NCBI GenBank assembly: GCA_023213395.1
Contig: CM041465.1
Span: 132,005,741 to 132,069,740, forward strand
Direction: 5' to 3'
DNA from: Cycas panzhihuaensis
Taxonomy: Eukaryota > Cycadophyta
Length of the DNA stretch: 64,000 bases
Below the pieces are notes generated by a model, which was not told the origin of the DNA, did not search any database, and worked only from the letters and a program-made list of their open reading frames with translations. Of this stretch, positions 1-11,436 are shown one piece after another. Position 1 is the first letter of the stretch, and every line of letters starts with the position of its first letter. Both the position numbers and the translations under genes were made by a program.

Positions 1-70
1 TACCATTCGATCTTGAAGGTGTTTGTTTTTGTTTGCGAATTCTATCTTATTGCAGGTTTTATTTCTAACA
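1..70 (+). repeat. 3' end of TE1 5' LTR
   Basis: Nearly identical to 4259-4328. It ends in TTTCTAACA directly before the primer-binding site. The rest of this LTR lies before the window. Confidence 0.85.
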
Positions 71-82
71 TGGTATCAGAGC
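71..82 (+). promoter_or_regulatory. TE1 primer-binding site
   Basis: TGGTATCAGAGC, the usual plant retrotransposon primer-binding site complementary to the 3' end of initiator tRNA-Met, starting at the first base after the LTR. Confidence 0.9.
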
Positions 83-2979
83 TAAGGTGAAGTGAGCTTG
101 AGCAAGGTGAACGCTGGTTGAGCAAGGCGTTGGTTGATGAAAACCTAATTTTGGTGTGTGAGGAGGTTCTCGTTTTTTGTTCAATAATGCCCACTCCTCT
201 TGCAACCATTGTTGAGCATGTAGAAGCCCTATGATTGTAAAAGGATACGGATCACGTCACCGTTGAAGCGAACGCAGTAAGTCTGTTCAGTTCTATTTGA
301 AGATGTTGTCGTGTTTCGTTCGCCCCTTACTATTTTGTTCTATTCTGTCTGCATGAAAAGGAGAGTATGAGCCTTTGCATTATTTGCATGTACGAACTTC
401 GCTATCATGAAGAAACCCTAATCTAGAAGAAATAGTTTGGGTCTGTTTTCATTTCATTCCTATGTTCATTTGCGCTCTATATTATGCCCTAATTTGTGAT
501 CATTAATGAACATGCCAGACGAATGTATGCCAACCGTATACATGCAAACACCCTTATGTGTGTTGATTTGATCGCTGGTCTGCATGTTCCCATCGCTGTT
601 CTATATTCTGCATGATATTATAAAATGGCTGCCCTTTGGTGTATTTGTGCGTACTGCGTGATGATTATATAGCTGTTGTACAATGTATACTCTATCTACC
701 AATGTGATTAATGTCGTTGTGTTGATTTGTTTATTTGTAAAATCGCTTGAACATCTGATTATATTGTTGCTGCCGCCATTGATAATTGATAATTACAGTC
801 GCTTGTGAACATTTTTGCATGTTTATATTCTATCGCCGGTACCCTTCGTGTATAATTGTTCGCCCAATGAAGTTTTTGCAACCATCGTTTCCATATGCAG
901 ATTCGCTAGTTTGATATTACAGCCATGATATTTTGAATATGCAACCGCCATTGCCCATATGTATTTGATAATTATATGGTTGCAATTTATTTGCCATTTT
1001 AGTTTCCATTCATGTTTATATCATGTGATATGAAAAAATCACCATTCGCGCGACATGTATATATATATATATATATATAAGCAACCGCATCTCTTTTGGA
1101 CATTCTGCTCTATCAAATCCGAATTATCTACTCGTCCTGCATTATCGGTGCCTTTGGCCACGACAGAAACCTCCAAAATCAGATTTCCAGAGTTGCTTAA
1201 GCTAGACAAGTATGAGACTTGTGGAGGCTGCAGATCAACAGTTGACTGTTAACTTGTCTAGGAATCTAATGCCTATACTTCTTAGAGTGCTAGTTCATTA
1301 GAAGGTGTGTTGGTATAGCAATATATGCTATATATTGATTAGCATTTTGTTTGAGTGGTTTTCAGCAGCATTGGTGTATACATGTAAAGTCTCTTGAGCT
1401 TGATTTTTGGCTCCCTTGAGCATAACGGCATGTGGATTAGAAGAGATTGACAAGCACGTAGATAAACAATGTTGGTTGCAGTGTTTTTTGAAAATCATTT
1501 CTTTGGCATCTTTCAGCCACATTTGTTAATAATATGTTTGTTTCTTTGAGTGTTTTGTTGGCATGAGATGAGCTGCTTCATATGAGATCCGTTAGAGGCA
1601 AAGTATTGTCTGGGGAAAGGAGGGACTTGTTGAGAGTCATGTGAAGGTCTGAGAAGGACTGTTGGATGTTAATTCACATGGGAAAGAACTTTCTAGATAG
1701 CTTAGTGTACCAGTTTCTTTGAAGATATGATGGATGCAAATGGAATATTGGCTAATAAGTGGTTTGTAAAATTGATCAGATCTCTTTCAGCTTAATGCAT
1801 GTATCTAGCCATGATTTGCAGTCTTTGAATACGCATGCAGTTTGCTCGTACGCCTTTTGATTTAGATTTGCGTTTTTATACTGTTTGCCAAAGTCGCCCA
1901 GTTATTTATTTTATGACACAAATATGGATATATATATTGGTAGTCGTTTTCTTCGGCTTGTATGTATAGTGTCGCTGTGATGATATATATGCCACCGCGT
2001 TCTCACATTATTCAGTTCGTATATTAAATGACATTTTGATACTTTTGCCTTTATATTTTCTCTGCCGTTCTTTGTTATATATTTGAAATCGGGTACATGA
2101 TATATCAATGTTATTTTGATATATTTTGAGTGATTTTGATTTTTCAATGTCGCCCTTTTTGGTGTAATATATCAATTGCTTATTTTACCTTGAGATATCT
2201 CAAGGTACTTTGGTTTATTATTGAGCCTCCTTTTGATATTATGGAGCTATTGCCTTGTTATTGTATTAAGTGCTGGTAATAGCTTCAAGCATCTTGGATC
2301 AAGTATGGTGATGGGTTTTTGGTGGCAAAGTAAGTATTGGCATTGAATTAGCAATTGCAAGATCTCTTGTATGCATTTTGCATAAGAAATAGGCGATATG
2401 AGGCCCTCCAACATGTGATTATATAGGAGAGTGAGTCGGGTGATATAGGTGACAAGAAGCGATAATGCATGTGTTTGCATGAGTGAGTTGGGTGGCATAT
2501 GGCAACTTAGTGCTCCTTGGAATGTGATTTACATGAAGGAGCTTCATGGGCAAGATAAGGCAAGAGAAGGGCAATAAGAAGGCATGTTTGATGGTGTGCT
2601 TTATTAATTGACTGAATGGGCAAAACAGGATGAGTTGAGTTGCAAGGAAGCAAACTTTGTTGAGTGATGTAGTGGCATGAGTTGTGTTTTGGGCAATTAA
2701 GTGAAGTGTGTGTCTTAGCGATTTAATAGCAACATGTGGCATGTATGATCATTGTGAGATTTATGAGGCATTGATTTGGTGAAGTGAGTGTTTAGATTCT
2801 ATGTGACTATTTGGCGATATGAGAAATGGACAAGGTGATGGCGTGATGATGAAGTTAGTGATGTGAGAGACATGAGACATGAGAAAGTTTGTTGAGATTA
2901 GTTAATGGGCATGTTACCAATGTTAGGTAAGCTTGTTGATTGAAAAAGGGGGACATTGTTTGGAGGTACACTTACAATC
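83..2979 (+). other. TE1 long untranslated leader
   Basis: This is 2.9 kb between the primer-binding site and the gag frame with no reading frame I can assign. It is rich in T and G and contains a short (TA)n run at 1058-1079. Part of it may be captured host DNA, but nothing identifiable is visible. Confidence 0.5.
1058..1079. repeat. (TA)n microsatellite
   Basis: Uninterrupted TA dinucleotides for about 22 bases. Confidence 0.9.
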
Positions 2980-4080
2980 ATGGAGGAAAATGATGTGGTC
3001 ATGTATGTTCATGAAACAAATGAATATTACTTAAGGGATTCATTTCTTCTGATACCTAAGTGCAATGGAGAAAACTATTTCTTTTGGACGATTAAAATAT
3101 GATGTTTTTTCATAGCTAGAAGTTTGTGGAAACTTGTTACTGATGGATATGATATCCCTAAGGATGAAGAAGAAAAGGAAATGTTTGAAAAGAAAGACAA
3201 AAAGGCATTCATCATGATTCTTGCTGCATTAGACAAGGCTGATCTTCCTTCCGCATACCATTTTGTTATTCCTAAGATTCAACATGCAAATACTGCTAAG
3301 GAAGTTTGGGATTTTTTAAGGGATGTATTTGAACAAACTCTTGAAGAGATACAACGAATAATTGAAAAGGCAAATAAGGTCAATGATGGTTATGATACAG
3401 GTACAACGAATGAAGAAAATATTATCAACACCGATGAAACTGTATGTTAAGATGAAGAATGTTTGAATATTGATGAAACTACTACTGAACATATGACTGA
3501 ATGCATTGATGAGACTACAACTACTACTGAAGACATTGAAAGTGATGAATCGATAAAGGCTTACTTAAATGACACCATGATTTGAAGAGAAATTGAATAT
3601 GAATCTGATGGTCCTATAGAAGATGAGTCTCGTATTGATTCAAGTCTGAATGATGTTCCTTCTTTGAGCATTGATTCAAGTTCAAAGAGTATGCAAGTTG
3701 ATCAAGATTCCGCTCCCAAGGTTGAAGAAATCACTGTTGTATATGGTGATCAAGAATGTATACAGGATATTGATGAAAAACATGTTGTGTTTGAAGTTGG
3801 TTACTTACAGGATCTACATCAAAATCAGACTAGACCAGTCACAAATCATGATTTGCACTTGCTAGAGTTGCTACAACAAAGTCATCACTACAAGATTGAA
3901 GACGAAAATCAAGTTGAGGACATCATACATCAATGTCATCACTGCAGAATTAAAGACGAAAATCAAATTGAAGACACCATTCTACAACAAAGGCATCACT
4001 ACGAGATTGAAGACAAGGATCAAGTTGAAAACATCATCTTCAAGACATCTCCAAGGACAAGGCGTTGCAAATACAGATGA
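2980..4080 (+). pseudogene. TE1 gag (UBN2/Copia-type) with acidic C-terminal repeat tail
   Basis: One continuous frame of 366 codons from ATG 2980 to TGA 4080, with three in-frame stops (TGA 3100, TAA 3448, TGA 3583) and no frameshift. The N-terminal part has the Copia gag_2/UBN2 pattern: NGENYFFWTIKI, then SLWKLVTDGYD, then ALDKADLP and TAKEVWDFLRDVFE. Instead of a zinc knuckle it continues into a highly acidic region rich in Asp, Glu and Thr. That region ends in three imperfect copies of an 18-19 residue unit with the core HHYKIEDENQVEDII. Gag normally forms the particle that packages the RNA; this copy cannot be made at full length without readthrough. Its frame outside the three stops is better preserved than a neutral relic would suggest. 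Confidence 0.75.
3877..4041 (+). repeat. Three in-frame coding repeats in TE1 gag tail
   Basis: Three imperfect units of 54-57 nt, each encoding His-His-x-(Lys/Arg/Glu)-Ile-x-Asp-(Glu/Lys)-(Asn/Asp)-Gln. Unit starts are near 3877, 3931 and 3988. The length differences are multiples of three, so the frame is kept. Confidence 0.8.
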
Positions 4081-4103
4081 CCCAAATGTGCATTAACGGG
4101 GAG

Positions 4104-4328
4104 TGTTGGAATATTAGTAATGCACATTTGTTTGTCCCACATGCAAGTGGGTCCCACTCTCACTATCATGTCATGTATTATAAATACACACATAGTGTAT
4201 CATATGATGTCTCAATTGTAAAGATGTTTTGTTAATACAATTTGAGGTACCTTAAGGGTACCGTTCGATCTTGGAGGTGTTTGTTTTTGTTTGCGAATTC
4301 TATCTTATTGCAGGTTTTATTTCTAACA
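4104..4328 (+). repeat. TE1 3' LTR (225 bp)
   Basis: Begins TGTTGGAATATTAG after the purine-rich GGGGAG and ends TTTCTAACA, so it has the TG...CA ends. A TATAAATA box lies near 4178. The last 70 bases match the 5' LTR at the window start. Confidence 0.85.
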
Positions 4329-5004
4329 AGTAGGGCTAGTTGAGTGATGTAGGGACCACATAGAGCATAGAATTGAGGAGCAACCACGTAAGAAACAGAG
4401 GGATGATTCACGCAATGCAACCTCGAGATCAAACAATGCCAATGTAGGGACGATACAAAGTGCAAAATGGAATCACACAACCTTGAACGATGGACGACAA
4501 CACCACTAGGAATGCAGACATTAAAATGGAGAGGGCCGTGCAAGAACGACAGCCGCAGAGATCACGCAAGGTCCAACAGATGCCACAATGGCAACAACGC
4601 AGTCTCATAGGTGATAAAAAGGGCCAAACAAAGGTTGCCCAACCAATGCAGGGACAAATACCAATTGATATGGCTCAATAGTAGCCCATAGAAAAATGTA
4701 TAATGACCATACTTTAAAATAACAACCAATAGATGATATAATCAAGCAATGAGGCATAGATCTCAAAGAGTGTAGCCTACAGATCATTTGTTTTAGCCAT
4801 AAAGCATTCAAACAAGGATAGAGTTTTGTAGTGAACGATTCTTCATTTAGAAGCTCTGATTTGATTACCAAATCAAAGAGAACAACAGAGGCTTATTAAC
4901 ATTCTCCAATTCAATTGAATGCAACCTTTGATGGGAGTTGCACCAGAGAGGAAGACTAAGCAATAGGCTGGATGGAAACTGAGTAATAGACTTGCTAGAG
5001 TCTA
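4329..5004. other. Unassigned repeat-derived sequence
   Basis: No supported gene. It lies next to a minus-strand primer-binding site (5005-5016), so part of it is probably the leader of a decayed minus-strand LTR element. Short open frames on both strands lack recognisable motifs. Confidence 0.4.
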
Positions 5005-5016
5005 GCTTTGATACCA
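5005..5016 (-). promoter_or_regulatory. Minus-strand LTR-element primer-binding site
   Basis: The reverse complement reads TGGTATCAAAGC, a one-base variant of the initiator tRNA-Met site. Two bases separate it from a probable LTR end CCCTTTCA on the same strand. Confidence 0.7.
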
Positions 5017-5018
5017 AG

Positions 5019-5399
5019 TGAAAGGGGATGAAGGTCTGCTTGGTTTCAGCCCAAGTTCAAGACTCGTAACATCCACCAAAACATTCAACACAATAATCAA
5101 ACATAAAGCAAGGAATTGGTCACAATGCGCCAATGCTGTATTGCATTAACATTAACTCATAAATTCAAAGATACATGATATAATAAAGAGTACATGAAAA
5201 GCCTCACAGAAGAAACAAAAAGAGGCTATTACAAAGTATTGAGAATATTAACGTAGGATCATGCAAGGTGGCAATTGGCACCTTGCATGATTAAACTAAC
5301 TTACGACTATTATGTATGAGGACAAAATCTACCCCACACAACTAGGTTCACAACATTAAGTTGTGACTAAACCCATTTATATTAATGAAGCCCTCAACA
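5019..5399 (-). repeat. Probable LTR of a decayed minus-strand element
   Basis: Placed by the adjoining primer-binding site. On the minus strand it would start TGTTGAGGG and end CTTTCA. No second copy was found in the window, so the outer boundary (5399) is an inference. It contains the hairpin at 5258-5291. Confidence 0.4.
5258..5291. repeat. 13-bp perfect inverted repeat (hairpin)
   Basis: Arms ATCATGCAAGGTG and CACCTTGCATGAT, separated by an 8-base loop GCAATTGG. Confidence 0.85.
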
Positions 5400-5892
5400 T
5401 AAAGTATATACGGACATTATATTACATTAATGATACAAATGATCCTTTGATGAATTAATGAAATACATCATTAGTTCTTCTATCAAATTGATTATCCAAG
5501 AGATTGGGGATACATTCCCAATTCTCAATTATCATTTACTAGGGTTTAAGGAGAGTAAGATATGCTAATGGATGGCTCAGAGAGATTGATCTAGGGGAAA
5601 TTGATGGATTGGTTTGGGGTATAAAAATGAGACCTTGACATTGCTTTCATCTTGTCACTGATGGGGGTGCTATTTGATGGATAAGGACATTGTTGAGGGT
5701 GGAAGTGGTAAGATGAGTAGGTTGCCACTTGGTTCTAGCGATGGACTCTTGGGGGCAATGCACTTGAAAGTTCTCTATGGTGGTGTTGGAGCAACACTTG
5801 ATATCCTCTCATTCATGCAACTTTATAGTGTACTCTCATCTTAGTTATGTATGATTGCTTTTACTTGTTTATATATTATCAAGAGGAATCTA
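5400..5892. other. Unassigned intergenic sequence
   Basis: No gene, RNA or complete element could be recognised. Confidence 0.4.
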
Positions 5893-5934
<42 letters not shown>

Positions 5935-5975
5935 ATGTACATATGCATGATATATATATGTGTGTGTTTGTGTGA

Positions 5976-6008
<33 letters not shown>

Positions 6009-6292
6009 TGTGTGTGTGTGGTGTGTGTGTGTATGTATGTATATACATACATACATACATGTATGTATATACATGTATGTATGTATGTATATACATACAT
6101 ACACACACACGTGTGTATATATATATATATAGATACATATACATAATGTATATCTATATGTGTATACACATGCACACACATATGTGTGTATATATATACA
6201 TGCATGTGTATGTGTACATATGTACACACACACACACACACACGTGTGTGTGTGTGTCTACATATATGTATATATGTATGTATGTATGTGTA
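5893..6292. repeat. 400-bp compound microsatellite (CT, CA, TA, GT, GTAT, CATA)
   Basis: A run of (CT)n, then (CA)n, then blocks of (TA)n, (GT)n, GTAT/ATAC tetranucleotides, and again CA/GT. Most of it is alternating purine-pyrimidine, and many blocks are followed by their own reverse complement. It should fold into hairpins and can adopt Z-DNA. The open frames on both strands are by-products of the repeat. Confidence 0.95.
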
Positions 6293-7552
6293 GAAGTAAT
6301 AAGCTATCATGACTAAGGTACACATAGCTGTGTTTTGTTGTATAGTTGTTTTTGTTTCTTACCCTATTTGTTCGTATTCGTGTTATTTTATTAATGTTTT
6401 AAGGAACACCAAGTTTATTTTATAAGAAGAAATTTTGGTGTAGGAATTGGTATGAGTGAGGACACTCAACCATAAGTTGATGCTCACTTGGAATGTGTCA
6501 TGGTTGCATTTTGCAAGACATGTGACAGTTGACTGTATAAATAGAAGGCATATTAGGTGGTAGGTCAACCTACATGCTAGTTGACAGGTCGGCTTGCCAT
6601 ACCAAAGGTAGGTCGACAAGCATACCAAATGATGAACAATGAATAAACAAGCTGAGAGATGAAGGGCATAGTGATGTATGTAGTGCCAATGCATAGTGGA
6701 GCATGACAATCATATACGGGAGTATATGCAAGGGAGTACTAATGTATGCGACTTACTAATAACAAGGGCTAAACTATGGCTCAAAATAGTTAGTTAAACA
6801 CGTAGTACTAGTGCAAAGAGACACGTGGTTAAAGGTTAATGAAGAGATATGAGTGTAAACCAAGGGTTGCACCAATATATGGTGTGTTGCCCTTGGGTAG
6901 AGATGATTCAATATAGGACAAGAGGCATTTATTTTGTGCAGTGTCTTCCGTGTATGATTGAATGTGTATTAATGCTATAATGTTTATGACCAAACTTGTA
7001 TGTTTCATGTATGCCCATGCATTTTGACTTGTGTACAAGAAGTGTGTAGCGTTTAGACCATGTAGATTGATGTAATGCCATATCGAGGATGGAGTATACC
7101 AACATAAACAATTATTGAAGATGAGTATCTCATAACAATATTTGTAGAATGTAGGTTGTATATGTTCAATTGTGTCTACTGCTTAACTTTAGTATAGGCA
7201 CACTAGTGTTGAAAGATGTTTTCCCCATTTCTAGGAAGTTTAACCTCCTGTATTCCTATCTCTAAGATTCTCCTAGTTGTTTCTTTAATAATTTTTATCC
7301 TCCTATATGTTGCTTTCCCATACCTAGGACTCTCCTCGATGATTTTGTAATAGTGTCTCCCTTTTATCTTCCAGAATAATTGACTTTAACAACAATGATA
7401 GTAGGGTTCTTTAGGGTTGCAATCGAGCAGTTTTTTTCTCTAGTAGTTTGAATTGTAAAAGATGCCAACAAAATGCTCATACATCCATTAGCTTTTATTA
7501 GTATGGAAAGGAGAGAACAAATGGTTTGAGTCAAAATATGATATGACAAAGG
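6293..7552. other. Unassigned sequence before the nested transposon block
   Basis: No coding region or LTR pair found. It ends at AAAGG, the probable left target-site duplication of TE2. Confidence 0.4.
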
Positions 7553-7857
7553 TGATGTCTCTTTCCTAGTGAACAATTAGTCACAAAAGGGGGAAAGAGA
7601 GTACTCAGGATTCTTTCCTTACTTTCCTAGTTATTATTAATTGCAAGTCCACTTTTTATAATAGGAGAAGGTAGGTTTAGGTGGTTACTATCCTAATTAA
7701 CCCTTCACTAATTATTTTATAATCGAGTTTTTCCTTGACTACCTCAATTACAGCTTAACCAGAGTCATTTGCTCGGTTAAGTCTTTTTATTATAATAAAT
7801 GTATTTTAACCTTACTTTTCTTATTGCTTACATAAATGCAATGATGATTTCTTATCA
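7553..7857 (-). repeat. TE2 3' LTR
   Basis: Aligns over its length with 21454-21743, for example around CAATTAGTCACAAAAGG and CACTTTTTATAATAGG. The minus-strand purine tract AAGATGGAAGGAAA (7858-7871) directly precedes its start. Confidence 0.85.
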
Positions 7858-7989
7858 TTTCCTTCCATCTTTAGGATGAAATTGTCCCCAATTTTAGGGA
7901 TTCATTGAGATGTGGGATGTATTAGTCTCTTGAGAACCAATTCACCGGTCGAAACAATTTGCCTTTATTGACAATTAAGTAGGAGGCTT

Positions 7990-8710
7990 TCTAGTTTATA
8001 CCCTTGGTTTGGATGTTAAGAATTATGCCAGTTGTGAATGGAACCTTAGGATCATCAAGAATGCCCTCCAAAATATGGTGCATGTTGACTTGCAAAGGCA
8101 AGGTGTTGTGAACATGATGAAGAAGCAATATTGTAGGAGTTGAAGATCAAGGGACTTTTGCAATGGTAGCAACTAAAGTTGGTGAAGAGGACTAGAATTT
8201 GTACTTCTTTCCATCTTTCTATAAGACATAGTTGTTCTCCCAACCATAATAGCATGTGGCTTAGTCGTAATGAAATGGCTTGTCAAGAAGCAGATCGTCA
8301 CAATCCAATGCAATAACATTGCAGGTTACCGTATCAATCTCTAGTTTCATGGTAGACATTACATGGCAAGTTTGGTAACTTGAATTGGTGAGATCCCCTT
8401 CTTGACCCATCGGAGACATATGGATGCAATTCAGTTTGGAGTTTGAGGTTATTGACCAATTGCTCCAAAACCAAGTTTTTCACAGTATCGTTGTAAAAAA
8501 TACACTGTACTTATTTGTCTTTTATGTGGCATTCGCAGGTGAAAAGGGCTTCTTTGTTGGTAGTTGTGTGTGGTCTAACCACGGCGTTAAGATTTGGATC
8601 TATTGTATCCAATTCTATTACTCGAACCACAACAACTTCTTTTGGCGATTTTTTTATTACAAGTGTCTCAGATGCAACTGCCTTTGATGATGTCTTCTGT
8701 TTTCAACATT
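7990..8710 (-). pseudogene. TE2 protease remnant
   Basis: Minus-strand frames contain DTVKNLVLEQLVNNLKLQT followed by HPY, then CNVIALDCDDLLLDKP and KDGKKYKF. They line up with the protease of TE4, which has DNGSMKNLISQTLVDSLQL, CDVTPMDCSNILLGRP and KNGKAYKL. Retropepsin cuts the Gag-Pol polyprotein. The frame is interrupted by stops, and the catalytic Asp-Ser/Thr-Gly is not intact. Confidence 0.65.
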
Positions 8711-8889
8711 AAGCATCTAAATGCGAGTAGATCTTATGCGTTTGATGATATTTGACTGGAGTTTTACCCTTTTAGTTGCTGTATACCCATGAGTGATTGG
8801 AGAGTTGTCAATAATGGGGCTCTTTGGGCTTTGTGAAGATGTTGTAGTTTGTTGCACCTTAAGTGGAGTTTGTTATTTGCCACGAGACT

Positions 8890-9093
8890 ACACCTTAAGA
8901 GCATATTCAAAAGAGTTATCTATAGTATTAATCGAGAAATAATCCAAATCTATCTATAAATTAAAAAAACAGACCATTGAGAAATTTCAGTGCTTGTTGT
9001 TTCTTAGGATTCATAATCTTAAGAGTGATGACTAGCTTATGAAATCAGTCGATGTAATGCTACACCAATTCGTCAAGATGTTGTCTGAGTTGG
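8890..9093 (-). pseudogene. TE2 gag, downstream part (split by TE3)
   Basis: The minus strand reads QLRQHLDELV then FHKLVITLKIMNPKKQQ, the typical end of a Retrotrans_gag domain. It continues from 19917-20324 across the TE3 insertion point. Confidence 0.6.
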
Positions 9094-9438
9094 TGTTAAG
9101 AAACACGAATGAACGCATACATGTTTACATCTGTAGAATCTTTTACCATACACAACAAGCAAACAAGATAAACACAAAAAACGGTTGCACAGTACATAGG
9201 ATTTACATGGGAAACCCTTTCAGGAAAAACCTTACCACAAAGATCTATTGATCACATTGATTACTACTTGATTGATTTGAATATACAAGGGCTCTAAGAT
9301 ATTTATAATCCTTCCACAAGGCGTCAACTGACAAGGGTTGCGACTCTTTGCATAACTCGCACCATTTCATTGATCACATTAGTTAAACCACCACATTAAC
9401 ATTAATAAGTGGTTTAATAAACAACTGCCACACTAACA
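9094..9438 (-). repeat. TE3 3' LTR (345 bp)
   Basis: Starts TGTTAAGAAACACG and ends CACACTAACA in + orientation. Same length as the partner at 19572-19916. Confidence 0.92.
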
Positions 9439-9459
9439 TCTCCCCTTAATGTGAATGTG

Positions 9460-11100
9460 GGGAACCTGCAACCTGTAATAGTTGTGTTGTCGCGAAGGCT
9501 AGGACTATCCTACTTCTTTATTCTTGTTGATACATTCCCCCTCAAGAATAATATCTGTGAGTCCTAATCCGGTATGCATCTTTGTGAATTGATCTTCAAT
9601 AAGTGCTTTGATGAAGACGTTTAGAAGCTAATATTCACTTGGATAATAGTCAACTTGCAGCTTCCTTGATTTGATCTATTCACGGATGTAGTGGTGCTGT
9701 ATCTCAATGTGCTTCGTATGAGCATGAAACTCTAGATTTTTTGACAAGAAAATGGTACTCTAGTTATCAACAAAAATAATTGGATGGCCATTTGAAACTC
9801 TAAGAACTTCCAAGAGACCTTGCAACCATACAACATTTTTAGCACCAGCATTGAGTCCTTGATATTCTGCCTCTGTAGAAGATAATTCCAATGTTTGTTG
9901 CTTCTTTGACTGGCACGAAACAAATCCATTACTGACACCAAAGATGTATCCAGTAGTGGACTTTGATCGTCAGAGTCTCCTCCCCAATCAACATCAGTGT
10001 AACCATACAATTTTATCTCTTCACCACAAAGGTATTCGAGGCCAAGATTAAGTATCCCCTTCAAGTACTTCAAAATCCGCTTCGCTGCAACCTAATATGG
10101 TTCCTAAGGATTTTGTATATATCGGGAAACCAATCCAATAGCATATGCGATATTTGGTTTGGTATGAGTTAAATAGATCAGATTCCCTACTAACTGATGG
10201 TACATTGTTCCATCTACAAAGGATTTGGCCATATCTTTCTACAGTCTTATGCCCTTAACATATGGTGTTGCAACCAGCTTGTAATATTGCATCTTGAACA
10301 TTTCCAATAGGTTCTTCACATACTGTGTCTACAACAACATGATCCGATCTTCCATCTGCTTGACTTGAATGCCCAAGAAGTAGTGAAGTGGCTTGAGGTC
10401 TGTCATATCAGAGGTAGCTCCCAAATTGGACTTAACTCCAACAATAGTCTTATTATAGTTGCCTCCAAGGAGTAAATCATCCACATATAACATAATAGCT
10501 ACTAATGAGGTCCTACTCCTTTTCACATACAGATTCGGGTCTAGATCTAAAACAACAAATCCTTCTGCCTCCAACTTAGCATCGATCTTCTCATACCAAA
10601 CACGGGGTGCTTGTTTTAGGCCATAGAGTGATTTCTTCAATCGACACACAAGATGCTCTTGGCCTATTTTAATGAATCCTAGAGGTTGTGACATGTAAAT
10701 GCCCTCCTTTAGATCTTCATTAAGAAACGCAGACTTAACGTTTGTCTGGTATAACTCCCAGCCATATGCAACTGTTAAGGAAATGATGAAATAGATCGTC
10801 ATTATCTTGGAGATTGGTGCAAATGTCTCCTCATAATTAATTCCTTCCTTTTACTTAAACCGTTGAGTGACAAGCCTAGCCTTGTACTTGTCCACCTCTC
10901 CATCGAAGTGGGACTTAATCTTGTAGACCCACTTGCATCCAACAGGGTTGTTCTTTGGAGGGAGCAAAACCAAATCCCATATGTCATTCTTGATGAATGA
11001 ACCATACTCCTCTTCCATCTCAACTCTCCATCGTGGATCTTCCTTCACATCATCATACGAAACAAGATCATTAGAGTTGGTGGTGTCTACCGACATAGTC
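9460..11100 (-). pseudogene. TE3 reverse transcriptase and RNase H
   Basis: On the minus strand the frame opens with NDIWDLVLLPP and GCKWVYKIKSHFDGEVDKYK, then has the Copia RT landmarks KSAFLNEDLKEGIYM and [14 protein letters not shown] and the active-site MLYVDDLLLGG (YVDD at about 10477-10488). RNase H follows with YTDVDWGGDSDD near 10000 and degrades into frameshifted sequence towards 9730. RT makes the cDNA and RNase H removes the RNA template. Stops near 10850 and 10328 and frame changes near 9990 prevent a full protein. Confidence 0.85.
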
Positions 11101-11436
11101 TAAATGGCATGCTGACTTCTTGTTCTCTTGTCATCAACGAAGGTATGTATCGCCACTTCGAAATCCTCTATCGTCTTCCTTGCCCATAATGGTATAGAAT
11201 GACCTGGTGCTATAGGTACTTTTTCATGTGACGACTTCTCACTATTACTAGCTCCACTTGGTCTAGCTTCCTCTTGAATTCCAACGATTGGATCATCGTC
11301 CTCTTTGGTTGATAAATCCAGAAATGGAAGTAGTGGGGGGTAAAAAGGCTCTTCTAATGACTTTTCAGCATGATACGTTGATGACTTATCAAATTTAACA
11401 TCCCAACTAATCATAATTCTTTTCCCTTTGCGGATC

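Larger units (their letters stand above)
1..4328 (+). mobile_element. TE1: gag-only LTR retrotransposon (TR-GAG/LARD-like), 5' end cut by window
   Basis: Positions 1-70 repeat almost exactly at 4259-4328, which marks them as the end of the 5' LTR and the matching part of the 3' LTR. The 5' LTR is followed directly by a primer-binding site, and the 3' LTR is preceded by a short purine tract (about 4098-4103). The internal region of about 4 kb holds only one gag-like frame (2980-4080). I see no protease, integrase, reverse transcriptase or RNase H. This is the structure of a non-autonomous element of the TR-GAG or LARD kind, mobilised in trans by a related Copia (inference). The 5' target-site duplication is off-window, so the boundary cannot be confirmed. 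Confidence 0.8.

Noticed and set aside
4490-4681. Gln/Arg-rich 63-codon frame
   Set aside because: Short, composition-driven, overlapped by a similar frame on the other strand, next to element leader sequence.
5841-6325. Open frames of up to 138 codons on both strands
   Set aside because: They consist only of dinucleotide and tetranucleotide repeats read as Tyr-Ile, Cys-Val or Thr-His runs. No coding signal.
8424-8712. + strand frames of 65-87 codons
   Set aside because: They are the opposite strand of the TE2 protease remnant.
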